Source of the DNA: Plectosphaerella cucumerina | Lineage: Eukaryota; Ascomycota; Sordariomycetes; Glomerellales; Plectosphaerellaceae | Length of the DNA stretch: 64,000 nucleotides | Assembly (NCBI GenBank): GCA_020746995.1 | Contig: JAGPXD010000003.1 | Location: 3,720,001-3,784,000 of the forward strand | Direction: 5' to 3' | In this document: positions 53,831 through 64,000 of the stretch, one piece after another | Layout: every line of letters starts with the position of its first letter | Position numbering within the stretch: the stretch's first letter is position 1 | Notes under the pieces: generated by a model | Told to the model about the DNA's origin: nothing | Database searches by the model: none | The model's input: only the letters and a program-made list of their open reading frames with translations | Program-made: the position numbers and the translations under genes

Positions 53831-56800
53831 TTCGTCAGACCTGCTGCTGTTGTGATTCTGAAGAGATAATTTTCGAGTGCTCCATGATCCGTAACGTGCG
53901 GGACGAGGCTTTTGTGACCACGATACCTTGAGCCAAGACCCGCGCCTTCCTTTTTTGCTGCTCGTCACTCGGCGTCCAGGCACCCGCCGAGGCCGTCTCT
54001 TTGGGATCTTACGCCGAGAAGGCGGCGTGGGCTGCAGACACGGCGGTGCCCGCGAGGTCTCTTGGGAAGGAGCTGTCACGTCTTTTCAGGGGTCGGCAGG
54101 CTGGGTGGTGTGGGGAACGAAGGAGAAGCAGGGAAGCGCGCCAGAGAGACCGTAGGGCTGGGATGACCCGAGATGCACGTCGACCGGGGGCAGCGCCCGT
54201 CTGGGTCTGGCCAAGAATATGGGCATCGGCTGATGGATATGTTTCGGGGTGGAGGGACAGTGCCCCGCCGTCCGTCGAGGAGCCGGCGCTTGACGGGGGA
54301 TCATCTCCGAGGAGTGATGATCGAGTGGATGCTCGGTATTGTTTTCTGGCAGATGAATATGGCGGACAAACATGACCCCGGGAGCTATTAGGTGTGTTCG
54401 GGAGAAGGAACCCGAGTTCTCGTGGCGAGGTTGTCACCAGGCAGCGGGGGTGCTTGACGAAAAGTAAGACGGGAGTAGGGAACCCCTCTGGTGCTCCGCA
54501 TCACAGGCCAACCATGGGCGAGCATAGGGGCAGCCCTACAGGCAGACGGGACGATGACGGCGTCAGCCTAGGGGCTCGGTGTCGAAAAGGGAACACTTTT
54601 TTCGAGGCTTCTCCAGTTTCCATGTGGGGGTGATCCGGGCATGACTATGTGACGTCTTGAAGGGATGTGATTGTAATCGGCGTCCCTGAGGCAGGTCTTG
54701 CAGCAGGATCCGAGGGCTCGGGACGACTTGCCCGTGGCGGCTGTCAGACCGGAGGGAAAAGATGTAAGAGGAAATCGAATCGTAGCAATACGGGCGCTTA
54801 TAGGGCCCTGTTATAGGAAGATGCAGCCAGCCACGATGAGCTGCCCACAAGGGCCTCGACCTACACCCTTTCTGAGTGGTGGTCACACGACGGAGGGGAA
54901 GGGAGGGGGGACCTGAAATCTGAAGCTCGGGGCAGATGCCGGGCTCAAGTCCGTCGTGTCAAGGCACCATGTTCAGCCTTCGGAGCTTAACGTGGGTCCG
55001 TCCGTCCGGTCTTGTGGTGGTGACAGGAGCTAGATGTTTCTGCTGTTCTTTGGCAGGAGAACCGTTGAAACCGTCCTCAGATGGCGGGAAGCTACGAGAG
55101 GCAAGTGAAGACGCCGCTTCTTTTAAGCTTTCCTCCCGGCATTGCGAGTCGGATGTGTTCTGCTTTAGATCTGCGTGCCCTTCCGGCCTCTGGGCAGCAC
55201 GACAGGTAGGGAATATTGAGTGGATTCAGTCAAAATTGCCCCGCGGAGCATCGCGCAATCTCTCTAGGCCATCCAGGGTGCTCGGGCGAGCCCGCTGTGG
55301 GAAGGGCACAGGGGCTAGGGGTCGGACCACGATGTCGGGTGGGTATGAGTGTGCAGCGGCCGGAGCGGAGTGTCGGCACTTGTGAGTAGACCGACGGTGG
55401 TTCTCTGTTTTCTGGTGATTTTCGAGGACAGGATATCACAGGTTGACATGTTCGTGGAATTGCCGGGCCCAGGGACCAGGGCCAGGACAGGGCTGGCGGG
55501 TGAGTATCTTCCATGTCCAGTTGGAGGTGAGGGGTAGGTTCATCACATCACGATAGGAGAGACATGGGTTTCGGGTGATGTTTGATGTCTCGTGACTGGG
55601 CAAGACTGAGAAAAGCAGGTTTGAGACCGGCCAAAGGGCCGATTGCTCGATCGGTCTTGTAGATCCGTCGAGGCATGGAGCTCTGTGACGTCGGGTTATC
55701 TTTGTAGTACTAGAGGTCCCGGGGTCTGCAAGTCGTGCATGCTCGAATGGTTCTGGAAGACGCAATCTATGGAATGGGCTAGATCTGGTCCATGCCTCGG
55801 GTTCGGCTTCCTCTCATTTCTCTGCCCTCCCCCATCGCCGGCCTGACTGGGGCACGGCTCGGAGATCACGATGGAGCGGGATGGAGCCTTTGCTGGGGTT
55901 CAGCCTCGGCATAAGAGCCTGCATGATTTTACCGCCGTGTCGGATGTCCAATGAAGCCTGAAGCGTCCCGGGTCGACAGACAGACAAACCGCTTTCCCTG
56001 GCGACATGGATAAGAGAGTCGGACCCAGCTGGCGGGACAGACGATGACATGGACATGGGCGGTGACCCCGCAGCAGATACGGGGTATCGGGGGGGATGGG
56101 ATGGGATGGGATGTGACAATCGTCGGCATCCCGGCAGATGGGTGGTGAGTAAGAGACCTCCAGCCAATCCAGCCACCACTGAACGGTGATGGCCAGGCCT
56201 GGCCTCGTCGGGAGACACCGCCAGTTTGACAGGGGCATGGCGTCGAATCAAATTGTCGGGCTCTGTGATGGCACCTTGAGGAGGGGAGGGGAGGAGGGGG
56301 AGCTGTCGGCGGATGAGGGAGCTTCTGCCCCAGGAACGAGAGACAGGGGTTGTTAGCTGAGACTTTGTCGGACGAAGGGGCACCATCTTTAGTTTGAGAT
56401 TGGGGGCTTTATCGATGCGCTACGACCAATCTTTCCTCAGCCTTATAACGGTCTGTTGCCAAGGCTGGGCATCCCTCAACAGCTCTGGGGACATGAGCTC
56501 AGCATATGGTGCTTCCGTGCATGTTACACATGAGTATCAGATCGAGCAGAAGATGGTGGTACTCAACTTCGACATCTTCCCCAACGGCGGCAGCTCAGAC
56601 CGAGCTGAACCCTGCACCCCAGCCTGCCCTGATCCCGGCACCGGGAGCTTAGGGCCACCGGTTAAGGTATGCATAAGAGGCTAAGCTTTCCAAGGCCTCA
56701 CCTCCGTCGACGCGACACGAACACATGGCACCGACCGCCGACCGGCCTGGGCAGAAAGAAGCTTCCGAGTACCCTCACCGCCGACGCGACTCGACTCGGA

Positions 56801-56921
56801 CTCATCTCCTCGCACCCGCGTATCGTCTCCCCCCGCCGAGGGCCAATCCATCTATCGAGAGGGGCGCCCTCTTATCCGCCGCTGTCCGAGGACAGACAGA
56901 TCCAGACCCGCCCGCAATCAA
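53831..56921. other. Gene-free 3.1 kb between divergent genes
   Basis: Largest gap in the window, between the Dal5-type transporter and a Zn2Cys6 regulator that point away from each other. It contains an AGATAA core at 53864-53869, an (ATGGG)n microsatellite at 56094-56113 and GA-rich patches near 56275-56310. No coding frame or RNA gene is supported, and there is no terminal-repeat or transposase remnant. Confidence 0.55.
56094..56113. repeat. (ATGGG)n microsatellite
   Basis: Three perfect ATGGG units at 56096-56110 flanked by partial units. Confidence 0.8.
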
Positions 56922-59326
56922 ATGTCGTCGTCGACGCCCGAGGGCAAAAAGCCGCAGCAACCCCAGCGGCTGCCGGTCAACCCGCGCCGCCACAAGGTGC
57001 CGGCCGGCCAGCGCAAGAGGGTCGCCATCGCGTGAGCTGTCTTTCTGTTTTTTACTTACTCGCCGTTGTCACATGTGTCATGCTAGCCCGGGCCGTGGAC
57101 TGACGTCCTCAGGTGCAACAACTGTAACGTCCGACGGATCAAGTGCTCAGGCGACTCGCCATGCGCCCAGTGCCGCTCATCATCACGGGACTGCCAGTAT
57201 CCCGAGTCGCAGGCCACCGTCAGCGTCGCTCGTTCGGAGCTTGAGACACTCCGGCTGCGGTGCGCAGCCCTCGAGCGGTCGCTGACCGATGCGGTCCCCG
57301 ACCCCGCGAGGCGACGCGCCCTGCTGGCGCCGCACCTGACCGCCTCTTCATCGCCCTCCTCGACTCCGGCTGCTGGCCCCGTGGCCCCCAGCGCCGGGGG
57401 TTCCGTCACCGGCGGCTCCGTTAAGAGGAGCGGCTCCGAGGCCGAGCCAGATGCCGATCGGGAACCCGAACCCGAGCCCGAGACAGACTATAGGTCCGAA
57501 GGTCGCTGGCTCCACGACCCCGACGGTACCGTCCGGTACCTCGGCGAGACCTCAGGCGCTACCTTTCTCGACTACCTCAAAGAGTTCATGAACCGCGTCC
57601 TCCCTTTGGCAGCGCCGCCTCACGAACCCTGGGCCATAGCCCCCGGCCCCCTCGCCGACAACGGTGACACCTTCATAGCCTCCTTGGGCCAGTACCAGAC
57701 GTACGACTCACGCCCCCTTTATGAGCCCGATGTTGACCCCTTGTGGCTCCCGCCACGGGACGAGGTCGACGCCATGCTTGCCGAGCTGCGGTACTTGATC
57801 CAGGACGGCAACGGCGTCTTCCCCTCGGGCGGGATGCTCTACTGGCCCGACGGCGGGCTCGACGAACCTCTGGGGGCGCCTGTGCCGTCAGCCACGGCCG
57901 GCAGCGATGGGCCATGGGCCAAACATCGCCACCTGGCTTTCTACAATGCCGCCTTTGCCGTTGTATGCCACGCCCGGCGCGCCTCGCCTCCAGCCCCGAC
58001 GATCGGCGACGACCATCTCGGTGAGGCGTTCTTCCGTAGGGCGAAGATGCTCGTCGGCAACCCACTCGATGCCCGGCGCTGGACGGTGGGGGATGTGTCG
58101 ACGCTGGCGCTCATGTCCGTGTACCTCATTGAGATGAACCGGCGTGACGCGGCGTGCATTCACATCGGTGTTGCCATCCATGTGGCTGTTATGCATGGCG
58201 CTTTCAAGGGCTGGGTGGATGAGAGGGGAAAGAGGGTGTTTTGGACATTGTACATCATCGACAGGTGGTTGAGCTGTCTCATGGGCCGGCCGCCGACGTT
58301 GCTGGATGATGCGATTCGGCTGGAGATGCCCATGGACGCGCCGTAAGTATCTTGCCCGCTGGGATCGTTGAATGCTGTGCTGACATGGACAGGAACCTCC
58401 CACCAGCGATTGGCCTGCAAGCCAGTGTGCGCATCTCCCGCATCACGTCCTACATCGTCTGCAATACATACGGCATTGCCCCTTGGGATCAGCAACCTCC
58501 AGGCCCCCATGGAGGCAACTCCGCTGGTCGTGCAGCGCAGTATCACGTCGACCGCGCCATGCAAATGCTTGACGACTGGCGTTCCTCCCTTCCCGTCTCT
58601 CTTCAACTAGGCGCCGAACACCTCAGCACCGACGCCGTGGTCTGCGGCCTCCACATGGCTCGCAACCAGCTCGTGGTACTCACAGCACGGCCCATCGTCT
58701 TTGTAGCCGTCAAGAAGGCCGTGGCCGAACGGCTCATCAGTCGGCGGGGAGGGGGTACCTCCGAGAGGCCCCTTGACGTCGACAGACATCCCCAGGCGCG
58801 ACACATGGGCGCAGGACTGGCAGCGGCGCGCTGGAACATGCGTATCGGACGCTGGCTTCGCAGTCTCTATGGCACGCGGAGGCGCCTGTTCCACACGGAG
58901 CTACACTACGTCTTCAACGCCGCGGTGCTCATCATCCTCGATGCGCTGCTGGCGCCCCTGCCTTTTGGGCCGACGCCCTCGCTGCCCCCGCTGGATGAGG
59001 ATGTGAGGAGCGCGATTGAGATATTCGAGGAGGACTCGCGCGGGGGAAGCAATTACTCCAAGGACTGTTGTCGCGTGCTGGCGGATTTGAGTATGCTCGC
59101 GAGGCGACTGGCTGCTTCGCTGGCTTGGACGGGGGAGCAGCAGCAGCAGACGCAACAGCAGATGCTTGAGGAGACGGGGGTGATGCACCCCTGGGCGCCG
59201 GATGCGTTTGGGCAGACGATGCTGGGAGGTCCGAGGACGTTGGCGGTGCCGGGGCCTTTTGACCAGGAGCTGCTCAACTGGATGGAGACGGATGACTTGC
59301 AGCTGTATAGCAACTTTTTGATTTAG
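56922..59326 (+). CDS. Zn2Cys6 transcription factor
   Basis: Nuclear regulator, 757 aa; exons 56922-57031, 57113-58342 and 58393-59326. The first intron (81 nt) splits the codon before the first Cys; splicing gives 'CNNCNVRRIKCSGDSPCAQC' followed by RSSSRDC, a canonical Zn2Cys6 cluster at about residues 38-64. 'ELETLRLRCAALERSL' just after it is a short coiled coil for dimerisation. The middle-homology domain runs from about residue 150 to 600, with 'GKRVFWTLYIIDRWLSCLMG' (the R.VFW.LY..DR signature) near residue 425. A Gln-run 'GEQQQQTQQQ' lies near the C-terminus. Three downstream genes read in the same direction with gaps of 284-348 bp, making local regulation plausible but unproven. Confidence 0.93.
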
Positions 59327-59610
59327 GATACCCAGTGCTGGGGAAGACAGGAAGACTTGTATAACACGCAGCGGCATCATGATCGAACACCAAGCGCCTC
59401 GGGGTGCCTGGATGTAGTGGAGCTGGAAGCCTAGACTTATGGAGCCTAGATGGTCAAGACGAATTCAGGCAAGAGAAGACCCATACTAGTACCTTACTGT
59501 ACTGCAAGGCCATTGGTACCTTGGTACTCATAGCAGGCTTCTTGAGCTCCAACTCCGACTCTCCCACCTAGCCCATCACCACAATCTCCCTATCTCTTCG
59601 TACAGAAGAC

Positions 59611-60381
59611 ATGCCCCTCGACCAGGACGAGTTCGTTCACCTTCTAGGCGATTTCTATGAGTTCTGCGACCGCGTCTTCTGGACAATCGGCATCGAGTAC
59701 CCTCCCCCCTCGGGATGGCCAACCATCACCCCGTCCACCCTCGGCAGGCTCCAGCTCGACAACAACACCTTGGAGCTCCTCTGGCGCATCCCTTATCCAA
59801 AGGCTGACCCCGCCGATGACAGCAATCTCAGCCGTCCCCTTATCATGCCGAACACGGGCGTCTGCGACTACCGCAGCTCCGTCGCCCAAGCTCACCTCCG
59901 CGACGGCAGCATGCCGGTCCCATACGGCCCCAACACGGGTCTTGACCCGCGCCTACCACCCTCATGCGTATGCCTTGCCAGCGGCACCGGCAGCTGGGTG
60001 GTTGTTGACACGGATAACGGGCTGGTGTACTGGGGTGAGCGGACGAGGCGTCCAGTGGCAGTATTGGGGGAGACAGTCACGGAGCCAGCACGAGCCGGCG
60101 ATGCCGACTGGTGGCGGGAGCGTGCGAACGTGTACCGTCCCGCCGAGTTCTTCGAGCTGTGCAAGCAGCGCTACCGCGACTTGGCCTGGATTGGACTCGG
60201 AAGGGACAGGGTGTCCGGCATGTTGCTGGACCTATGCTGGGTTGACGATACCAGCTGGGACGAGGGGCACATGGCGGCGGCAGGGGCGATGATGGAAGCT
60301 GGATGGCCCGGGGACCGCGAGGGGAGAGGGTGGGATAGGGAGAGGTTCTGGGAGAGGTTTGTGAGCTGGGAAGACCACTGA
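59611..60381 (+). CDS. Hypothetical protein, 256 aa
   Basis: Single-exon soluble protein without membrane segments or signal. The N-terminus 'MPLDQDEFVHLLGDFYEFCD' looks helical, and the middle has 'WVVVDTDNGLVYWGERTRRP', a beta-hairpin-like stretch. The C-terminal part is Trp-rich ('WDRERFWERFVSWEDH'). The style recalls small fungal SMI1/KNR4-like or F-box-neighbour proteins, but I cannot assign it. It sits 284 bp after a Zn2Cys6 regulator and 348 bp before the carbamoylase, all plus strand. Confidence 0.72.
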   Translation: MPLDQDEFVHLLGDFYEFCDRVFWTIGIEYPPPSGWPTITPSTLGRLQLDNNTLELLWRIPYPKADPADDSNLSRPLIMPNTGVCDYRSSVAQAHLRDGSMPVPYGPNTGLDPRLPPSCVCLASGTGSWVVVDTDNGLVYWGERTRRPVAVLGETVTEPARAGDADWWRERANVYRPAEFFELCKQRYRDLAWIGLGRDRVSGMLLDLCWVDDTSWDEGHMAAAGAMMEAGWPGDREGRGWDRERFWERFVSWEDH

Positions 60382-60729
60382 GGCGGGAGGTGGCCGTTAT
60401 TACCTATCTGAGCCGTACCGTTGTGTCAAGAATCATTGATATGTCAAGGAGCATGTGTCAAGAAGCATTTGACTCAGGGTCTTCCTGTAGTACCGGCTGG
60501 TTCGCCCCGGGCCGGCGCTGTGTTGCCCGCCCGATGTGCGGAGGGCGCCGTACGGACCCCGCTCGTCCTCCAAAGGCGCACCATGACCTCACCTCCCGGG
60601 CCGACCCAACTTCACCACTGCACCACACCCGACGTCGGGCCGTTGACCATCTTCAACATCATACTTAGATCCCGTCTCAGGACTTCCGAACCTCGCCAAG
60701 ATCTTCTCTACGCACACCGGCAGAGCACA
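60382..60729. other. Promoter of the carbamoylase gene
   Basis: Contains an AGATAG (HGATAR) core on the minus strand at 60404-60409 and otherwise nothing recognised. The frame of the next gene is open here but lacks a plausible start. Confidence 0.45.
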
Positions 60730-62191
60730 ATGAAGTCCCGCCTCCGCCTCCCCCTCCGGCACACCCGTGGCCTCGCGACATCTGCCGCGACATCCCGCCT
60801 CTCCGGCCTCACCATCAACGCCTCCCGCCTCCAAGAGACACTCCACGAAACTTGCAAATGGGGCTCCGCCAACCCCTACGGCCCATCCCCTACGCAGACG
60901 GGCATGTCCCGCCTGGCCCTCTCCGACGATGACGCCCGCGTCCGCCGCTGGTTCGCCGACGAGGTCACCTCCCTCGGCTGCACCGTCACCCTCGACCGTA
61001 TGGGCAATCAATTCGTCCGTCAACCTGGTGCTCTCGCCTCACCCCTCCCCATGACCGCCATGGGAAGCCATTTGGACACGCAGCCCCGAGGCGGCCGTTA
61101 CGACGGGATCCTCGGCATCATGGCCGCGCTCGAGGTCCTACGCACCATGCGCGATGCAGGGTTCAAGACGCAGCTTGACCTCGGCATCGTCAACTGGACA
61201 AAGTGACCCTCACTTTTCTCTCTTGGTCGAGATGTAGCTAACATCCCCCAGCGAAGAGGGCGCCCGCTTCCCAAAGAGCATGGTCTCCTCCGGCGTCTGG
61301 GCCGGCGACATTCCCCTCAAAGACGCCTGGGCCCTCGCCGACATCTTCGACCCTACAGCCACGATGGAATCAGAGCTCCGCCGCCATAACCTCATCGGCG
61401 ACGTCGAATGCTCCTCTGAAGGGTTCCCTCTCGGCGCCCATTTCGAGCTGCACATCGAGCAGGGCCCCATCCTCCCCGCAAACAACCGGCGCATCGGTGT
61501 CGTGCGCGGCGCCCAGGCATACCGCTGGTTCACCATCAATGTTACCGGTCGTGATGCGCACACGGGCACCACACCCCTCGAGATGCGCAGCGACCCTCTC
61601 CTCGCTGCGTCGAAGATGATCGCCGCTTCCAACGCCGTGGCGAAGCGTCATGGCGCTCTTGCCTCGACGGGGGTGCTCAAGATGCCACCTAGCTCGTCGA
61701 CCAATACCATCGCGTCGCATGTCAGCTTCACGCTTGATATCCGCCATCCCGAGGACGCCGTGGTCGACAAGGTGCAGGCCGAGTGTCTTGCTGCCTTCGA
61801 GACCCTGGCGAAGGAGGACGGTCGCGGGGTTCAGTTGGCATGGACCCTCGACACAGACTCACCTGCTGTACGCTTCGACGATGAGTGCATTGCCGCAGTC
61901 GAGACCGCCGCGAATGGCCTAGTTGGGCCCGACGGCTGGCTACACATCACCAGCGGCGCAGGCCACGACAGCGTTTACACGAGCCGCAGGTGCCCGACAA
62001 CCATGATCTTCGTGCCATGCAAAGACGGCGTGAGCCACCACCCGGAGGAGTACTGTAGTCCGGAAGACTGGTGGGTTTGCCCTCCCCGGTGTGAAAAAGC
62101 GACATGCTAACTCGTGCACAGCGCCCTGGGCACGCAGGCCCTTTTGGAAGCTGTCGTCAACTACGACCAGCTGAGAGCAAGCAGGCTGTAA
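60730..62191 (+). CDS. M20 family N-carbamoyl-amino-acid hydrolase / beta-ureidopropionase-like
   Basis: Metal-dependent amidohydrolase removing the carbamoyl group from ureido acids, giving amino acid, CO2 and ammonia; 453 aa. Exons are 60730-61202, 61252-62070 and 62122-62191. Metal ligands are in 'AMGSHLDTQPRGGRYDGILG' (His, Asp), 'WTNEEGARFP' (Glu pair, rebuilt by splicing) and 'AHFELHIEQGPIL' (His), with the last His in 'VSHHPEEYCSPEDC'. The dimer-domain motif 'GRDAHTGTTPLEMRSDPLLA' is intact. The Arg/Ser/Thr-rich N-terminus ('MKSRLRLPLRHTRGLATSA') looks like a mitochondrial presequence. Candidates are beta-alanine synthase (pyrimidine breakdown), allantoate or ureidoglycolate hydrolase relatives, or L-carbamoylase; the sequence does not separate them. 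Confidence 0.92.
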
Positions 62192-62395
62192 AGCGATGAT
62201 CCCCTGGACAATAGAACATGCCTGTACAGCCAGATTAATAATACCCTCAATTACAAATGCCATCTGTCGACGACGCCCTTGGACGCACTCATCCCGACGT
62301 CACGACTGCCGAATGGGTGTGCCGATCGCGGGGTTATAGGGCGTGATTGACTTTCCGAGTCGTGCAGATCAAGTCATCGAGAATCGAGGTGCGCA

Positions 62396-62401
62396 TATAA
62401 A
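62396..62401 (+). promoter_or_regulatory. TATA box of the epoxide hydrolase
   Basis: TATAAA in context GCGCATATAAACACC, 88 bp upstream of the ATG at 62484. Confidence 0.55.
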
Positions 62402-62483
62402 CACCAAGCCAGCTCACGCCATCTACACTCACCCAAGAAGAAGCCGTTCAGTCAGCAGAAGACGGAACTCACCAGCGCCCATC

Positions 62484-63704
62484 ATGTCCGTCGAACCCTT
62501 CAAGATCAACGTCCCCCAGGCCAAGCTGGACGCCCTCCGCACCAAGCTCGACAATGCAACCTTCCCCAATGACGCCCCCATGACCCAGGACTGGTCCTAC
62601 GGTCCTCCCCTCGCCGACATCAAGCGCCTGACCGCCCGCTGGCGCGAGGGCTTCGACTGGCGCGCCGCCGAGGCCAAGATCAACAACGAGCTCCCCCAGT
62701 TCACCACGACCGTCTCCGTCGACGGCTTCGGCGACTTGGGCATCCATCTCGTCCACAAGCGCAGCTCCTCCCCTGATGCCATCCCCCTCCTCTTCTGCCA
62801 CGGCTGGCCCGGCAGCTTCATCGAGGTGTCCAAGATCCTCCCGCTGCTGACTGCCGCCGACGCGCGCCCGAGTTTCCACGTCGTGGCGCCCTCGATGCCC
62901 AACTACGCCTTCTCGGATTCCGTGGGCGCCCCTGGCTTCTCGATCCCACAATACGCCGAGGCCATGCACAAGACGATGCTCAGGCTGGGATACGACCGCT
63001 ACGTCACGCAAGGCGGCGACTGGGGTTTTGCTGTCACTCGGCTCATGGGGAACCTGTACCCGAAGCACTGCCTGGCGTCGCACTGGAACTACCTGTACAC
63101 GCCGCCGCCGACGCTGACGGCGAACCCGCTGCTCTACCTGCGGTCCTTCCTGCCCAACACGGCCGAGGACGGGATGCGGTCGGAGCGGACGTCTTGGTTC
63201 TTCAACGAGAGTTATGGTTACAACAAGCAACAGTCGACTCGGCCGGCAACGATAGGGTACCTTCAGGCCGACTCGCCCGTCGGCGTACTAGCGTGGATCT
63301 ACGAGAAGCTTCACGACTGGACGGACTCGTACCCCTGGACGGACGACGAGATTTTGACCTGGGTGTCGATTTACGTGCTGTCGCGCGGGGGGCCGGATGT
63401 CGCGTCACGCATCTACTATGAGAATGTGCACAGCAAGCAGGCGGCGCACCTGTCGCGGTTTGAATACAACGGGCTGGTCAAGCTGGGCTGGAGCCTTTTC
63501 CCGCGGGACTTGCAGCTGTGGCCGGCGTCGCACGGGCACATGCTGGGGCCGCTGGTGCTGCAGAAGAGGCACGCGGATGGGGGGCACTTTGCGGCGTGGG
63601 AGAGGCCGGACGTGTTGGTAGGTGATCTGAGGGAGATGTTTGGGAAGAACGGTGGCGCGGAGGATGTGGCGAGGAGATGTCGGGAGTCGAAGTCGAAGTT
63701 GTAG
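62484..63704 (+). CDS. Epoxide hydrolase, microsomal-type (EHN plus alpha/beta hydrolase)
   Basis: Opens epoxides to diols, 406 aa, single exon. The N-terminal EHN domain ('EPFKINVPQAKLDALRTKLD' onward) leads to the oxyanion-hole motif 'LLFCHGWPGSFIEVSKIL'. The nucleophile Asp is in 'VTQGGDWGFAVTRLMG', the catalytic His in 'DGGHFAAWERPD', and Tyr-rich lid segments lie between. Unlike mammalian microsomal enzymes there is no N-terminal membrane anchor, so it is probably soluble, as in many moulds. The ATG at 62484 gives the conserved start; the open frame upstream contains the TATA box and is therefore leader. Its link to the same-strand carbamoylase (292 bp away) is unclear. Confidence 0.94.
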   Translation: MSVEPFKINVPQAKLDALRTKLDNATFPNDAPMTQDWSYGPPLADIKRLTARWREGFDWRAAEAKINNELPQFTTTVSVDGFGDLGIHLVHKRSSSPDAIPLLFCHGWPGSFIEVSKILPLLTAADARPSFHVVAPSMPNYAFSDSVGAPGFSIPQYAEAMHKTMLRLGYDRYVTQGGDWGFAVTRLMGNLYPKHCLASHWNYLYTPPPTLTANPLLYLRSFLPNTAEDGMRSERTSWFFNESYGYNKQQSTRPATIGYLQADSPVGVLAWIYEKLHDWTDSYPWTDDEILTWVSIYVLSRGGPDVASRIYYENVHSKQAAHLSRFEYNGLVKLGWSLFPRDLQLWPASHGHMLGPLVLQKRHADGGHFAAWERPDVLVGDLREMFGKNGGAEDVARRCRESKSKL

Positions 63705-64000
63705 GAGCAGGGGCGGCAGCAGAAGATCTGAGCAATGTCAGCGCATTTGAAGCGAAAGAGGGATCTCCACTGAGTGATCTGTGTCAGCCAGCCCCCGTCC
63801 CCCGCCATGACACCCCGGAGGACTGGCCCAGGCGACCGGTGCTGGTGCTGGTGCATGCAAGTCTGGGGGCAAGGGGGATGGACTTGGGGGTGCGGACGGG
63901 CGCTCGCCGTGCTGGGCGGGCGAGGCGAGACAGGAGAAGCGACAGGGAGAGGGCGCCGAGCTTTTGGCGGGCGTTTGTCGCAAAGGAGCCGAGTTGTGTG

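Noticed and set aside
55800..56400. Possible minus-strand gene of 190 aa at 55814-56386
   Set aside because: Pro/Ser/Arg-rich without any motif; contains a microsatellite and lacks a good start or splice context.
1..64000. CRISPR arrays, transposons, rRNA
   Set aside because: No regularly spaced repeats, no transposase or reverse transcriptase frames and no 5S or larger rRNA-like stretch were found on either strand.

Overview
The window reads as nuclear DNA of a filamentous ascomycete (Pezizomycotina, most likely a Sordariomycete; the genus cannot be fixed from sequence alone). The reasons are GC-rich coding sequence, many 47-81 nt spliceosomal introns with GT-AG ends, Zn2Cys6 regulators, and typical mould gene families: a siderophore MFS transporter, a GPR1/FUN34/yaaH acetate transporter, old yellow enzymes, an FMO and a microsomal-type epoxide hydrolase. 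I reconstructed 25 protein genes and two intron-containing tRNA genes. Every multi-exon model was checked for an unbroken frame across its splice sites.

Layout. 0-10 kb: a 14-TM-type MFS drug transporter cut by the left edge (-), a class I old yellow enzyme with a GC-AG intron (+), an amidase (+), a degenerate ankyrin-like protein (-) and an intracellular GH31 alpha-xylosidase-like enzyme (-). 10-22 kb: tRNA-Tyr (-), a probable mitochondrial protein (+), a 7-TM protein of unknown role (+), a Rax1-like RGS membrane protein (+), a siderophore transporter with an SreA-type promoter site (-), a conserved unknown (-), a Ser/Pro-rich unknown (+) and tRNA-Phe (-). 22-36 kb: acetate transporter (-), FMO with an NTF2-like N-terminus (+), Zn2Cys6 regulator (+), YqjM-type ene-reductase (+), an ESCO-type zinc-finger protein lacking the acetyltransferase (-), V-ATPase assembly factor Vma12 (-) and the CoQ polyprenyl synthase Coq1 (+). 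36-54 kb: allantoinase (+), Zn2Cys6 regulator (+), 2OG-Fe(II) oxygenase (-), NCS1 nucleobase permease (+), delta-12-type fatty acid desaturase (-) and a Dal5/Tna1-type MFS transporter (-). 54-64 kb: a 3.1 kb gene-free stretch, then four genes in the same direction: Zn2Cys6 regulator, unknown protein, M20 N-carbamoyl amidohydrolase and epoxide hydrolase.

How the genes may work together. The window mixes housekeeping genes (COQ1, VMA12, desaturase, tRNAs) with nutrient-use genes. A loose nitrogen-salvage theme runs from about 37 to 62 kb: allantoinase with three GATAAG sites just upstream, an NCS1 permease divergent from a 2OG oxygenase and flanked by a convergent regulator, a Dal5-type permease and an N-carbamoyl amidohydrolase. 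No polyketide, peptide or terpene core enzyme, transposase or CRISPR array was found. The best candidate for an undescribed system is the regulator-oxygenase-NCS1 permease group at 40.7-47.0 kb. Other leads are the GC-AG intron, the SreA-type site, the truncated ESCO-like protein and two microexons.
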